From the NCBI RefSeq assembly GCF_023898315.1, contig NC_064621.1, positions 136,026,521 to 136,090,520 on the forward strand: DNA of 64,000 nucleotides, in the 5' to 3' direction. Shown piece after piece: positions 45,615 to 57,033 of the stretch. The number at the start of each line of letters is the position of its first letter. The first letter of the stretch is position 1. Below the pieces are notes generated by a model, which made no database searches, was not told where the DNA came from, and saw nothing but the letters and a program-made list of their open reading frames with translations. Source of the stretch: Schistocerca nitens (lineage: Eukaryota > Arthropoda > Insecta > Orthoptera > Acrididae). A program made the translations under genes and the position numbers.

Positions 45615-48403
45615 ATGGTGCGACAGCACCATATCCTTTTCAACAACATCCGCTCCCTTCCCGCCAACAAGAACCTCTTCCTGCACACCCTTGCCACCCA
45701 CTGCGTGGATGCCTTCCTCCTCAATGAAACCTTCCTCCAACCCCACCACACCATCCACACTTCGCCCTACCTCCTTCACCGCTCCGATAATCCCCTCCCG
45801 ATTGCGCGTGGCGGAGTTGCCATTGGTCACCACCGCCAGATCCCCGTTTGGCTCCAACCTCTCCTTCCCGACCCCACCGAACACCTGATACTTAGTCTCT
45901 TCTTCCCCGGCCTTACCGTTACCTGCGCCACCATCTATATCCGCCCTAACGCCCCTATTCCCTTCGACTTCCTCTCCCACATTGACCGTACCTTCTCCTA
46001 TGTGATCGCCGCCAACCTCAACATCCATAGCCGTTCCGCCGCCCAGTTACGGCGGTGGCATCGGTTCCTCTCCTCCCTTCAAGGCGACCTCATCCCCATC
46101 CCCCAGCACACCCGTCCTGAATCCAACTCCGCTCCCGATGTTATCCTCTCCTCCCCCAACCTCCTTGGCCGCATAACGGTGAATGTCCTGGAGCCTATTG
46201 GTAGCGACCAGCTCCCTGTCCTCCTCAATGTTTCAGACTGTCGTCGCCCCCGCCCCGACCCTCGTAATGACCCTCCCCCTAAATACGTCCATGACTATTC
46301 CCGTGCCAACTGGAATGCCTACCGCAATACCCTCTCCACCCAGGTCGATAGCCGCCCCTTCACCTACCACCACCCTGACGATGTAACCCATGCCGCCTCC
46401 TTTCTGCAGCAGACCTTGTCTGAGGCCGTGGAGGCCCACGTCCCTACTGTCGCCATCCACCCCCACCATCCTACCTTACCCCCACAGGCCGTCCTCCTCC
46501 TCCGTGAATCCCGCCATCTCTACCGTGCCTTCCTCCAGATGCATGACCCGGACACACTGCAATGCCACCGGCAACTCCAGCGACACATTCGTAATTTGCT
46601 CACAGCTAAGAAACGCCAGGACTGGCGACAGACATGCACCCGTTTAAATGCTACCCTACCTATCAACTCGTCCAAGTTCTGGTCAGCCTTCCGCCGCCTT
46701 ACCGGAACTAAACCCTCCCCCTACTATCCTCTTCTCCATGATGATCACCGCTTCCCTGACAACCTTAGTAAAGCCAATCACTTTGCCTCCTACCTCTCCA
46801 ATGTGTTTTCCATCCCCGATGATCCCCAGTTCAATTACTCCCTCTTCCCGGATGCCCGCGATCGAACTGACACCTCTGTCTCTCCCCTCGCACCTGGTTT
46901 CCAGTACTTGGACAACATTGAACACACGGAACTCAATGCCCTATCACTACACAGGATCTCATTGCTACACTCCGCACCAAACGCAACACCGCTCCTGGTC
47001 ACGATCATGTCACCTACTGTCACCTTCGTGAAGCTCCTGTCTCTTTCCTCTCGACTCTGGCCAGGCTCTACAATGTAGTCCTGTCCACTGGTTACTACCC
47101 CGACCTGTGGAAAACCTCCCGTATCCTGATGTTCCTTAAACCTGGCAAACTGCTGTCTGCCGTCTCCTCCTACCTTCCCATCAGCCTTACCTCGGTCTTC
47201 AGTAAGGTCCTGGAATCTATCCTCACCCGACGCATCCACCAGCATCTCCGCCAGCACCACCTCCTTCCCGTTACCTAGTGTGGCTTTCGGCCGTCCTTTT
47301 CTTCCGACGACCTTCACCTCATCTCCTTTCCGACCAGCTTAATTCCCATCGCTCCGCAATATTCCTCTCCCTGGACCTCGAACGTGCTTATGACCGCATT
47401 TGGCATTCTGGTCTCCTCTTCAAGCTCCAAACCTTCGCCCTTCCCATTAACTACGTCCGTCTGATCGGCTCCTTTCTCTCCCACCGTCCTTCCTACGTCA
47501 CCATCCATAACACAGATTCCTACATCTTTTTCCCCTCCGCCGGTGTGCCCCAAGGCTTCGTCCTCTCCCCCCTTCTGTACCTTTTGTATACGGCGGACAT
47601 GCCGCCGCTGTCACCCCCGTCCACCTTCTCCAGTTTGCGGATGACACCGCCTTCCTTGCCCTTGCCCCTACCCTGCAGCGCTCCCAACACCTTCTCCAAT
47701 CCCATCTTGACCGGTTCACCGCTTGGTGCAACCAGTGGTTGCTCAAGGTCAATCCCTCCAAAACCCAGGCGATCATTGTAGGCAAAACCACCCCTTCCTT
47801 CCGCCTCCTTGATTTCTATCTCACCGTCTATGGCCGTCCTATCGCACTCACCCCCACCCTCAAGTATCTTGGCGTCACTCTCGACTGTCGCCTCTCCTGG
47901 ACCCCCCATCTTCAGTCAATTCAAGCCAAGGCACGCTCCCAACTCTGCCTCCTCAAGCTCCTTTCCGGCCGTACATGGGGCCTGGACCTCTCCACCGTCC
48001 TCCACACCTATAAATCCCTCATCCGCCCTATCCTTTGTTACGCCCATCCGGCCTGGATCTCCGCCCCCCCCCCACCTTTTATAAATCCCTCCAAATCCTT
48101 GAACTGATTGCTCTCCGCCTTACCTATCGCATCCGTCTCCCCTCCCCCACGCGGATCCTGTACGATCTCCTCCCCTTCCCCCACCTCCTCCTTTTCCTTG
48201 AAAGGATACGGATCCTGTACACCTCCCGCAAACTCGATCCTCCTCACCCGCTTGTCTCACCCATCCTCTCCCACCCCTGCCCGCTGCTGCGCCTGTATTC
48301 CCATCTCTCCACCCTCCTTACCCCCTCCCAAGGTGGCTTCCGCCAGCTCCCCGTCCGTGATGATGTCCTCCTCCCCTCCATCTACCCCTCCTATCAACTT
48401 TGA
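45615..48403 (+). pseudogene. Jockey LINE ORF2: endonuclease and RT, broken
   Basis: The first 450 or so codons are open (45615 to about 46960). The APE endonuclease begins MVRQHHILFNNIRSLPANKN, with LLNETFL and GGVAIG. The block expected as ADLN or GDFN reads AANLNIHS, and the terminal SDH block reads SDQLPV, so two catalytic residues appear changed. RT follows in several frames: LWKTSRILMFLKPGK (47107), FLSLDLERAYDRIWHSGL (47364), AGVPQGFVLSPLLYLLYTAD (47540) and the intact catalytic QFADDTAFLAL (47630). The C-terminus LKYLGVTLDCRLSWTPHL (47862) to LLPSIYPSYQL is Jockey-like without RNase H. A stop near 47277 and at least three frameshifts inactivate it. Confidence 0.88.
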
Positions 48404-49097
48404 TCCTCCCCCCCTTTCCTGTGTCCTTTCCTTTCGGCACCCTCCCACTCTTCTCTTTCCTTTTCCCCCATCCCCTTCCTCCACCCCTCTCTCCCCGGGC
48501 TTCCCCTCCCTCCCTTCCCCCTATCTCCCCTGCCCATGGCATCTGCTCTCCCCTCTCCCTCTCCCACCCCCCTCCTCCTCTCATGCAGGTCCCCGGACTC
48601 GTACACGGTTAGTGAACTTTCGCACGCCCGAGATCAACGCCTCGTGTTTCTGTGTGTGCCGTCGTTTTGTGCTTAGGTGGTTCAGTGTTATTCGTTTTGT
48701 GCACCTACGTTCACATGTGACAATTTTCGTCTATGTATGTGTCCAAGTGTCTGAACAAATTTTATCTTGGCCTCTACGCCCGTGAACGGCTCCATGTATT
48801 TTAAAACGTGTTTGTCTCCATTTATATGTCCACCATATTTTTATCTCACATTGTCTTCATTTGTCTCTTTTATGTTTCTCTGAGAACAAAGAGCGGCGTA
48901 GAATGCTGCTGCTAACCTGCCTGTAAACAGGTTTAAAAATAGCAATAAATGAAAAAAAAGCAGCCCCGGCAGTCAATGAACTCCCGACAACGATGGCGGA
49001 TATGGTCATCGGAAGCTCGAGGATTTTATGCGAATGGCGCGGCTTGAAAACCGAGAACGTTTTATTCTTTTAGATGAGGCTTACAGACCAATGATCT

Positions 49098-49430
49098 TCC
49101 TGAGTGCTGATGCACTCAAATTGCCCAAACTCTTACAGGATCGGTAGACTGACTGCCGCGAGTAACGAGTATCTGTATAGTGGGCAGGGCCACTACAAAT
49201 GTAATGTGTGGATAGAAAGTTGGAAGTGTGGGTCTCACGGGGAGCGTGCTACAGTTAAGTCCCTACAGTCACACTATCCTCCACGTCCCCGGTGGCACAG
49301 TCTGATGGTTCGTCTGCCCTGCAAGCAGGAAGTCCCGGGCTCGATTCCCAGTCGAAGCACACATTTTCAATTGTCCCCGTTGATATATATCAACGCCTGT
49401 AAGCAGCTAAAGGTCTGCATTATAATTTCA
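49098..49430 (+). repeat. tRNA-containing SINE-like repeat
   Basis: A tRNA-like stretch at about 49285-49362 (ggtggcacagtctgatggtt, B-box region gggctcgattcccagtcg) is followed by cacattttcaattgtccccg. The upstream body (cacggggagcgtgc) belongs to the same family as I recall it from locust sequence. Borders are uncertain. Confidence 0.65.
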
Positions 49431-49999
49431 CCGCAAGTCTTTCCGACGCCGAGCAAACCTACGGTCACTTAGCGAAACACTTAGTGTGCTGGAACTGCCC
49501 TTACGTCTTTCCAGCAACCCCGTTTCTCTCCGCGAGAACGCGCCACCTCGCGCTTGAATCGAAACCGACGACCAAAGATCAAAATAGGGAGCAAGGGTCG
49601 ACATCCAGTGGGCCGCCACGGCTCATAAAGACTAAGCGTATTACAGTAGTACAAGCAATGTCTCTTACCAGATTCCCGAAGATCGTACCAGTTCCAATTT
49701 GTAACTGGAATTGTGTAGGAACACATGAACTTTGGTAGCCTTCCAATTGCAAATACACATATGAAAAAAAGTATCGCATCACCCCGGTTCCCTGAACTCC
49801 TGAAGACTGACGTTTACTGTAGATATTGTAACACAGACACAGTCACATTGACTATTCAGATATGTCACTAAACTCGCCCAAAGATGTAAACAACCATGCA
49901 TGAGCAGCACCTATTAGACTGAAGGGTTCAGACAGCCGAACAGTTCCAGTCATTCCGCCAGAAAGGAGGTACACAGCTCATGTTGTCTGTAGTTCAACC

Positions 50000-51210
50000 A
50001 TGCCTAGACAGTCAGTACCGCGGTTCGATCGCGTCCGCATTGTTACTTTGTGCCAGGAAGGGCTCTCAACAAGAGACGTGTCCTGGCGTCTCGGAGTGAA
50101 CCAAAGCAATCTTGCTCGGACATGGAGGAGATACAGAGAAACAAGGACTGTTGATGACATGCCTCGCTCAGGCTACCCAAGGGCTACTGCTGCAGTGGAT
50201 GACCGCTACCTACGGAGGAGCCGTGACACAACGCCACCATGTTGAATAATGCTTTTCGTGCAGCCACAGGACGTCGTGTTACGACTCAAACTGTGCGCAA
50301 TAGGCTGTATGATGCGCAACTTCACTCACGACGTCCATGCCGAGGTCCATCTTTGCAACCACGATACCATGCAGCGTGGTACAGATTGGCCCAACAATAT
50401 GCCGAATGGACCTCTCAGGATTGACATCACGTTCTCTTCACCGATGAGTGTCGCATACTTGTATACCTTCAACCAGACAATCGTCGGAGACGTGTTTGGA
50501 CTCCACCCGGTCATGCTGAACGCTCTATACACACTGCGCAGCGAGTGCACCAAGGTGGAGGTTTCATGTTGTTTTGGGGTGGCATGATGTGGGGCCGACA
50601 TACGCCGCTGGTGGTCATGGAAGGCGCTGTAACGGCTGTACGAAAGGTGACTGCCATCCTCCGAACGATAGTGGAACCATATCGGCAGCATATTGGCGAG
50701 GCATTCGTCTTCATGGACGACGATTCGTGGCCCCGTCGCGCACATCTTGTGATTTACTTCCTTCAGGATAACGACATAGCTCTACTAGAGTGGCCATCGT
50801 GTTCTCCAGACATGAACCCTATCGAACATGCCTGGGATACATTGAAAAGCCGCGCTGATTTAGTCGAGAGGTCTCAGACGCTGCTATCGTGGACCGTGCC
50901 GCAGATCCCGGCGGAGGTTCGAGTCCTCCCTCGGGCATGGGTGTGTGTGTTTGTCCTTAGGATAGTTTAGGTTAAGTAGTGTGTAAGCTTAGGGACTGAT
51001 GACCTTACCAGTTAAGTCCCGTAAGATTTCACACACATTTGAACATTTGTAGATTGAAAATGGCTGTTTATAGACGACGTGACACACCAACCACTCTCAG
51101 GGATGTACTCCGAAACGCCGTTGAGGAGTGGGACAATCTGTACCAACAGGGCCTTGATGAACTTATGGATAGTATGCCACAACGAATATAGGCATGCATC
51201 AATGCAAGAG
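50000..51210 (+). pseudogene. Tc1-like transposase, second family, broken
   Basis: Starts MPRQSVPRFDRVRIVTLCQE with a paired-like HTH (STRDVSWRLGVNQSNLARTW), linker and second HTH (TGRRVTTQTVRNRLYDAQLH near 50260). First catalytic block: LFTDECRI near 50440 in a shifted frame; second: FVFMDDDSWPRRAHL (50705); third: SPDMNPIEHAWDTLKS (50805), where the SINE-B cut it. The C-terminus resumes after the SINE (RRRDTPTTLRDV near 51075, then SMPQRI). A deletion near 50222, a stop at about 50423 and frameshifts break it. The residues of the DDE triad are all present. Confidence 0.85.
50849..51052 (+). repeat. SINE-B copy 4
   Basis: The head is diverged (tagtcgagaggtctcagacg) and the B box is ggttcgagtcctccc, followed by the central domain. 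Flanked by acattgaaaa (50839-50848) and agattgaaaa (51051-51060), one mismatch. It interrupts the transposase immediately after the third catalytic block. Confidence 0.88.
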
Positions 51211-51427
51211 GACGTGCTACTGGTTATTAGAGGTGCCAGTGTGTACAGCAATCTGGACCACCACCTCTGAAGGTCTCGTTGTATGGTGATGCAACATGCA
51301 ATGTGTGATTTTCATGAGCAATAAAAAAGGCGGAAATGATGTTCATGTTGATCTGTATTCCAACTGTCTGCACAGGTTCCGGAACTCGAGGAACCGAGGT
51401 GATGCAAAACTCTTTTTAATGTGTGTA

Positions 51428-51920
51428 CTAGAATATGACACAGGAATGGGAGAGCAGAACAGCAGTAAACTGCCACAGTATGCCATGCATCTTTAGTAAA
51501 CCAAAAGGATTTGATTGCCCTCGCAAAGTTTGGTCAACTCTTGATCGCATCAGAACCAACTGTGGGAGATGGGGCGACTCCTTACACAGATGGGGTAAAC
51601 TTCCTTCGGCCGCTTGCGACTGTGGCGCTGAGAGACAGACGCTCAAACACATCGTGCAGGAATGCCCACTAAGGGCATATGGGGGTGACCCACAGGATTT
51701 CCTAATGGCGACCCAAGAGGCAATCGACTATACATTATCCAAGCTGGACGTTTGTTTGTGATCGCTCTTCTGTGAGTGTAATTTTACAATTGGTGGTGTC
51801 CTTATATACAAACTGTTATTTATTGTTCTGTTTATACTTATGTGGTTTTTTTAAAATCGTGTTGTTTCTGTAATTTTTAGTCTGATGTTATGAGCCATAC
51901 GCCTAATAAATAAATAATGA
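51428..51920 (+). pseudogene. LINE 3' end fragment (C-terminal ORF2)
   Basis: A 108-codon frame to 51761 encodes a typical LINE C-terminus: FDCPRKVWSTLDRIRTNCGR, then CDCGAERQTLKHIVQECPLR (a Cys/His knuckle) and ending LDVCL. A 3' UTR follows to a tail of aataaataaataa (51904-51917). It is 5'-truncated and starts right at the edge of the Tc1-like transposon. The clade is unclear. Confidence 0.75.
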
Positions 51921-52573
51921 CACTGGAATGAGGTGAAAGCTGCGTTTCGTTTTCCTCGATAGTCTCCGTGACTACCTCATACCAGACAGCTCTGACATTT
52001 ATGGGCAGGAGCAGGGAATTAATGCTTTTACAAACACGTGGGCAGTCTGTTTGCGAATTTGAACATGCGGTGGGTGCCACAGGTTGTTCAGAGTTAGGGT
52101 TTGGTAAATCTGCACCGTTGTTAGTTATGAAATTTGTTTTTTGATGTAACGGTATTCTGTCTAATAGGTTAATGTTACTGTATGCTGCTCTCCGCGTATT
52201 AACATCTACTGAGCCTTTGGTACTTGGGGGCAGATGAAATGAAAAAAATTCTTCATGATAGTGTCATCAACTGTGCTGGGGATCTTAGAAATTTCGTTTA
52301 GATGTACAGGGCTTTTCCAAAGTATCTCCAGGGTTACAGAAGCCGACTGCTTGAAAACTACAAGACATACAGAAAACACATCAGTGGGTAGAGCATATCT
52401 CCAAGAAAACTTGGAGATATGTTGTATTACAGGTGGTCAGTATGGGCAGCATTAATGATGCAATAAACTTCAATACTACTACTACTACACATTCTTGCCA
52501 TACGAGTAGCAACACGCCATGGTCGATGGTAGCGACTTTCTCTTCCACATTAAGAGACAGTGCAGGCGGGAAC
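51921..52573. other. No gene seen
   Basis: AT-rich. No supported feature apart from the SINE-A duplication at its end. Confidence 0.45.
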
Positions 52574-52584
52574 GAACTATCTTT

Positions 52585-52774
52585 GGCCGGCCGTTGTGGA
52601 CGAGCGCATCTAGGCGCTTCAGTCTGGAACCGCGCTGCTGCTACGGTCGCAGGTTCGAATCCTGCCTCTGGCATGGATGTGCGTGATGTCCTTAGATTAG
52701 TTAGGTTTAAGTAGATCTCCGTCTAGGGGACTGATTACCTCAGATGTTAAACCCCATAGTGCTTAGAGCCATTT
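52585..52774 (+). repeat. SINE-A copy 7
   Basis: Complete copy, perfect 11-bp duplication gaactatcttt at 52574-52584 and 52775-52785. No oligo-T tail remains between the 3' end catttgaac and the duplication. Confidence 0.93.
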
Positions 52775-52980
52775 GAACTATCTTTCACATGACCACACGA
52801 AAAGAAATTTAGGCAACCATGGGGCCACTATAGACGAGAGGAATCGTGATGGAAAGCACGTCCAGTTCAACGCTGATGTATTTCAGCATTGATATAATCA
52901 CTAACGTCTAAAACAAAGTGCAGTGAAGCACTCGTCTCGCTGCTAACTGAAGTCTCCACTGTCTTGCTGTAACTATAACA

Positions 52981-53177
52981 AATGGTTCAAATGGCTCTGA
53001 GCACTATGGGACTTAACATATGAGGTCATCAGTACCCTAGAACTTAGAACTACTTAAACCTAACTAACCTAAGGACATCACACACATCCATGTCCGAGGC
53101 AGGATTCGAACCTGCGACCGTAGCGGCCACGCGGTTCCAGACTGCAGCGTCTAGAACCGCACGGCCACTACGGCTGG
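52981..53177 (-). repeat. SINE-A copy 8
   Basis: Minus strand, head at the right (gtctagaaccgcacggcc), B box at 53101-53116. Target duplication unclear. Confidence 0.9.
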
Positions 53178-53269
53178 CTAACTGACGCAGGTTTCATTGT
53201 TTTACTTCTGTTAGTTGGTGTTCAGTGCTGTATTGTGTAGAATGTTGTGTCGCACAGTTTGCGAATTTC

Positions 53270-54310
53270 GAGATGGCACAGTTATAAGAGCAACGCGTCT
53301 GAATTAAATTTTGCGTGAAACTGAAGAAAACATTTACAGAGACACAGGAATCCTACGGTGATGGCTGCTTAAGCTGAACACGGTGTTACGAATGGCCAGA
53401 CTGAAGTTAAAGATGACCCTCATTCAGACCGCCTTTCGGCATCTACCAACGACGCTCATCTTAGGAATGTCAACTAAATTATGCATGCCAATCGAAGACT
53501 GACTGTGCGATACACTGCAGAAGAACGTAACGTTTCAGTTGGATCATGTCATGTAATCCTGACACAGCATCTTGGAATGCATCGTGTTGATGCCAAGTTT
53601 ATCCCACAGCTCGTGAGTCGAGATCAGAAAGACCTTCACCTCGCAATCTGTTAAGAGTTTTGGCTCGCTCAAGTGAGAACGAGAAGTTCCTGAAGAGAAT
53701 CATAGCTGGTGATGAGACGTTGGTCTACGGTTATGATATTGAGAACAAGGTTGCATCTTCACAATGGATCGAGAAAGATTCTCAAAGACTAAAAAAAAGC
53801 TCATCAGATCAGGTCAAATGTCAAAGACATGCTGACAGTTTCCATTGACTTTGGAGGATTGGTTCATTATGAATTCGTGCCACAGAGATAAACTGTTAAT
53901 CTATGGTAGTATCTGTAAGTATTGAGACACCTGCGAGAAAATGTGAGAAGGAAACGGCTTGAAACGTGTCAAGATAATTCATGGTTCTTGGATCACGATA
54001 ACACACACGCACATTCGCCCTTTGGTGCCTGACTATTGCACAAAAAACGAAATCACTGGCTGCTTCATCCTCCGTATTCTCCAGTACGTTGAAAACCCTT
54101 TTGAAAGGATGAAGATTTGCGACGATAGACGAGAGAATTCGCAGACGGCGCTTCGGGAGATCCAGCAAGAGGCGTACCAAGACTACTTGCCGGAATGGAA
54201 ACGACGTTTCAAGCGGTGTATCGTGTATCAGTTGTTGAGAAGAGTATTTCGAAGGTGACCATGCACAATAGGTAGAAGGTAAGCGTAGAAAAATTCTGTG
54301 GCCAAAGTTC
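53270..54310 (+). pseudogene. Mariner transposase remnant
   Basis: Joined fragments read HANRRLTVRYTAEERNVSVG and GSCHVILTQHLGMHRVDAKF (53480-53590), then FLKRIIAGDETLVYGYD with the first Asp (about 53690), SWFLDHDNTHAHSPF with the second (about 53980), and ALREIQQEAYQDYLPEWKRR (54150). The segment that should hold the third Asp (PPYSPDLAPCD type) is lost. This is the DD34D mariner pattern. Stops and frameshifts are frequent and the inverted termini are not recognisable. Confidence 0.82.
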
Positions 54311-55704
54311 TGGAACTTTCTGAACAGACTTCGTATTGTCCCGAATAGTCAGCGCACGTAACAACTGAGCCTCCTATTATATTTTTTCCCCTTTTTTGTT
54401 GCGTAAAATGCGTTGACTGTGGTGCCTGAAATCGTCTGCTCGCAAGTGTCTTCGATTTCTTCAGCTCCTGATTAATGATTCCCGCACACGCCACAGCTTC
54501 TCTGCTTCCAGCCGGCCTGTTTTCTTTAGCACGTCAACGACCCGTCTCACCGAATGTGTTGTACCATCCACGGGTTGTGTGGTCCTGGAGCTTTTACGTG
54601 ATTCTCTATCCACTGATGGGTGTCATTTATATGTCTTGCACTTTCCTCGGAGTCGTCTTCTGAATCTCCAGAGGTATTTTTAAATAAATAGGTCTAAAGC
54701 GCCAGTTTCGTTGCGAGGGTTGCGCAGACGTAGCTCTCCCATATAGTAAGGGACGACTGTTGCTTGGGAGGACATCTTGAAGGTATTTAGACTCTATGTG
54801 AATAATGCGACAGTTGCTAGCGTTTGTGTAAGGCAAGACCGTCGTGATATGATTGAAGTTCTGGAGGACATATGGCGCCCTCGGACCATTCTAAATTAAG
54901 CAGGTGGTACTCTCGTAATGTGACTTTGAGCGTACCTTTGCATTCCAATTACGGTGCACCATACCACTTAGGCGCGCCATGATGGTCATACCTAGTTGTT
55001 GCCTCGAATCTACAATTGCTAACCAGTCTTGACGTATACTCTGTGTACAATTTACTAGGTAAGTACAGATAACCTATTTTGTGTAATTTCACACGACTCT
55101 GACTTTGATATGCATTGACAAACCCATGCCTTCTGCGTATAGTCTTGTTACCGATTGAGCTCTCCTATCGTGACCTGTTGTCAGAGGCTCAGTTCTGGGA
55201 ATCTCTCTCGCACCCTCCTTACTCCATTGAGTTCCTGCACAAGGAATGGGGGTAAGGCTGAAATGAAGTCCACACGTCGTAAGACAATAAACCACAAACC
55301 ACATTCAGTAGCATACTAGCTAAATCACTCATGAGCAACAGAACGGATTTGCTGTCCATGTGTAGAACGAGGCAAGGTGGATAAATGGAGCGAGCCCAGA
55401 GCTGTCGTTGCCGGAGAGGAACATCGGAGAACGGTGGCGGCTGGCCAGACCGTGACGGTGGCGGTCGGAAAACGGTGTAAGAAGCGACAAAAGCCGGTTG
55501 CGTCCTCCTAGCGAAAGCGCCAGTCTCAACCTGCAGGCGCCCTGAAGAAGCCAATTTGTTGAAATTGAACCGCCCCGCGTTTCTTTATTCATGAGTTGCC
55601 ACCCGTAAAATTGAAATATACGTCTGCTAGCTGGTGACACTGGTCTCCGTCTCTTCTTTATCTCACCCTCCAGCTGTCAGTCTGTCCTCCCCTCCCCTCC
55701 TTCC

Positions 55705-55741
<37 letters not shown>

Positions 55742-56029
55742 TGTGTGACAGAGAGGGTAACCCGAAGTGCGTTCCCACCTCTACCTTGTTGATGCATTGG
55801 CCTCCGCGCTGCCGTAGGAAGAACTTCTCCAATTTTACGGCAACTCGTGTTTTCTTGGAGCGAGAAATTATTCTTACTGTTGCTAGTGCCACAACTTGTA
55901 ACGATTATTTTTCCATTGTTAACTGCGTTGCGTGCATTAAAAACTAATTGATTTAAGTGTCAACAGGATTAAAGTAGCGCTGAAAGATAATCCACCAAAG
56001 TGCCCTGCAGTAACGGCACACAAATACTA
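54311..56029. other. No gene seen; one compound microsatellite
   Basis: No identifiable coding or repeat content apart from (CT)n(GT)n at 55703-55748. Short frames exist on both strands but resemble nothing known to me. Confidence 0.4.
55703..55748. repeat. (CT)n(GT)n compound microsatellite
   Basis: About 11 CT followed by about 12 GT dinucleotides. Confidence 0.95.
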
Positions 56030-56115
56030 GGGCGTGCTGAAAAGTAGTGCCTCCGAATTTTTTATGTGTAAACTCTTCACGATTTTTAAACAAAACGAGT
56101 GTTATTAATATTCTT

Positions 56116-56306
56116 ATGGTTCAGATGGCTCTGAGCACTACGGGACTTGAATGCTGTGGTCGTCAGTCCCCTATAACTACTTAAACCTAACTAACCTAAG
56201 GACAACACACACATCCATGCCCGAGGCAGGATTCGAACCTGCGACCGTAGCGGTCACGCGGTTCCAGACTGTAGCGTCTAGAACCTCACGGCCACTCCGG
56301 CCGGCC
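56116..56306 (-). repeat. SINE-A copy 9
   Basis: Complete minus-strand copy inside the left part of the mariner. B box at 56230-56245. Confidence 0.92.
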
Positions 56307-56473
56307 GGCTCTCTACATATTTATCTTTCAACATAGTTACCATGGTGACGAACACATTTCTCCCAACGAGAGGTCGGTTTGGTGATACCGTCACGGTACG
56401 GAGTTTGACCTTGTTGACGAAGCCACGTCCTCACTCCTCTTTATCAAAGCGAAGTCCTCGAAGGTTGTCTTTA

Positions 56474-56663
56474 GCCGGCCGAAGTAGCCGTGCGGTTAAA
56501 GGCGCTGCAGTCTGGAACCGCAGGACCGCTACGGTCGCAGGTTCGAATCCTGCCTCGGGCATGGATGTGTGTGATGTCCTTAGGTTAGTTAGGTTTAATT
56601 AGTTCTAAGTTCTAGGCGACTAATGACCTCAGAAGTTAAGTCGCATAGTGCACAGAGCCATTT
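56474..56663 (+). repeat. SINE-A copy 10
   Basis: Complete copy with a perfect 14-bp duplication gaaggttgtcttta at 56460-56473 and 56664-56677. Removing it restores continuous mariner sequence. Confidence 0.95.
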
Positions 56664-57033
56664 GAAGGTTGTCTTTAAGTTTTGGAAACAGCTGAAAGTT
56701 GGATCACCAATAACAGCGAACCCAGCGCGGAGCATTGTTGCAGATGTCACAGCGTCCGTGGGTGGTTTGGCATTGTCGTACTGTAGAAGAAGAAGCGCCA
56801 TGTGTGAACGGTTAGAAGTTCCATTACATCACACTGGTTAATACGCACCGACATAGTTACGTTAACCACCGCCATGTTACACGCTACAATTCTGAGCCCT
56901 CTAGCGTCAAAAGGTTGCAACTTGTGTCAGCAAAGTGGGGAGGTCGACCTCATAATGTACATGACACGTAATATTCCAACCGCTATTGAGAACAGAATAA
57001 AAAAAGTCGGAGACAACACTTTTCTGCGCTCCC

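Larger units (their letters stand above)
43600..48959 (+). mobile_element. Jockey-type LINE, full length, decayed
   Basis: 5.36 kb between two copies of gcagcccc (43592-43599 and 48960-48967), ending in aaataaatgaaaaaaaa. Order: 5' UTR with a CAG-rich minisatellite, ORF1 (44124-45605), ORF2 (45615-48403), 3' UTR. There is no RNase H and ORF1 carries a PRE_C2HC-like domain, both typical of the Jockey clade. It split the 3' part of the Penelope-like element, whose sequence resumes at 48960. Confidence 0.9.
39293..49065 (+). mobile_element. Penelope-like element with inverted termini and nested insertions
   Basis: The plus strand encodes an RT (39880-40690) and a GIY-YIG endonuclease (42930-43345). 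The sequence after the endonuclease (43290-43599, continuing at 48960-49065) is present inverted at the left (39293-39890), from gaataaaacgttctcgg onward. Inverted flanking copies are a known feature of Penelope elements. Nested insertions: SINE-A (39337-39512), SINE-C (40157-40403), an unclassified 2-kb insert (about 40785-42860) and a Jockey LINE (43600-48959). Without them the element would be about 2 kb. The N-terminal part before RT is absent. Confidence 0.85.
49756..51425 (+). mobile_element. Tc1-like transposon, second family, holding a SINE-B
   Basis: TA duplications at 49754-49755 and 51426-51427 flank termini cacatatgaaaaaaagt and, inverted on the right, cacacattaaaaagagt, which pair over about 35 bp. 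With the SINE-B (50849-51052) removed it is about 1.46 kb. The transposase is broken. Confidence 0.92.
56030..57033. mobile_element. Internally deleted mariner holding two SINEs
   Basis: Left end gggcgtgctgaaaagtagtg after TA (56028-56029); right end, inverted, gggagcgcagaaaagtgttg, a diverged match. Between them only subterminal mariner sequence remains (for example ctttcaacatagttaccatgg near 56326), with no transposase frame. SINE-A copies at 56116-56306 and 56474-56663 make up nearly 400 of its 1004 bp. Confidence 0.82.
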
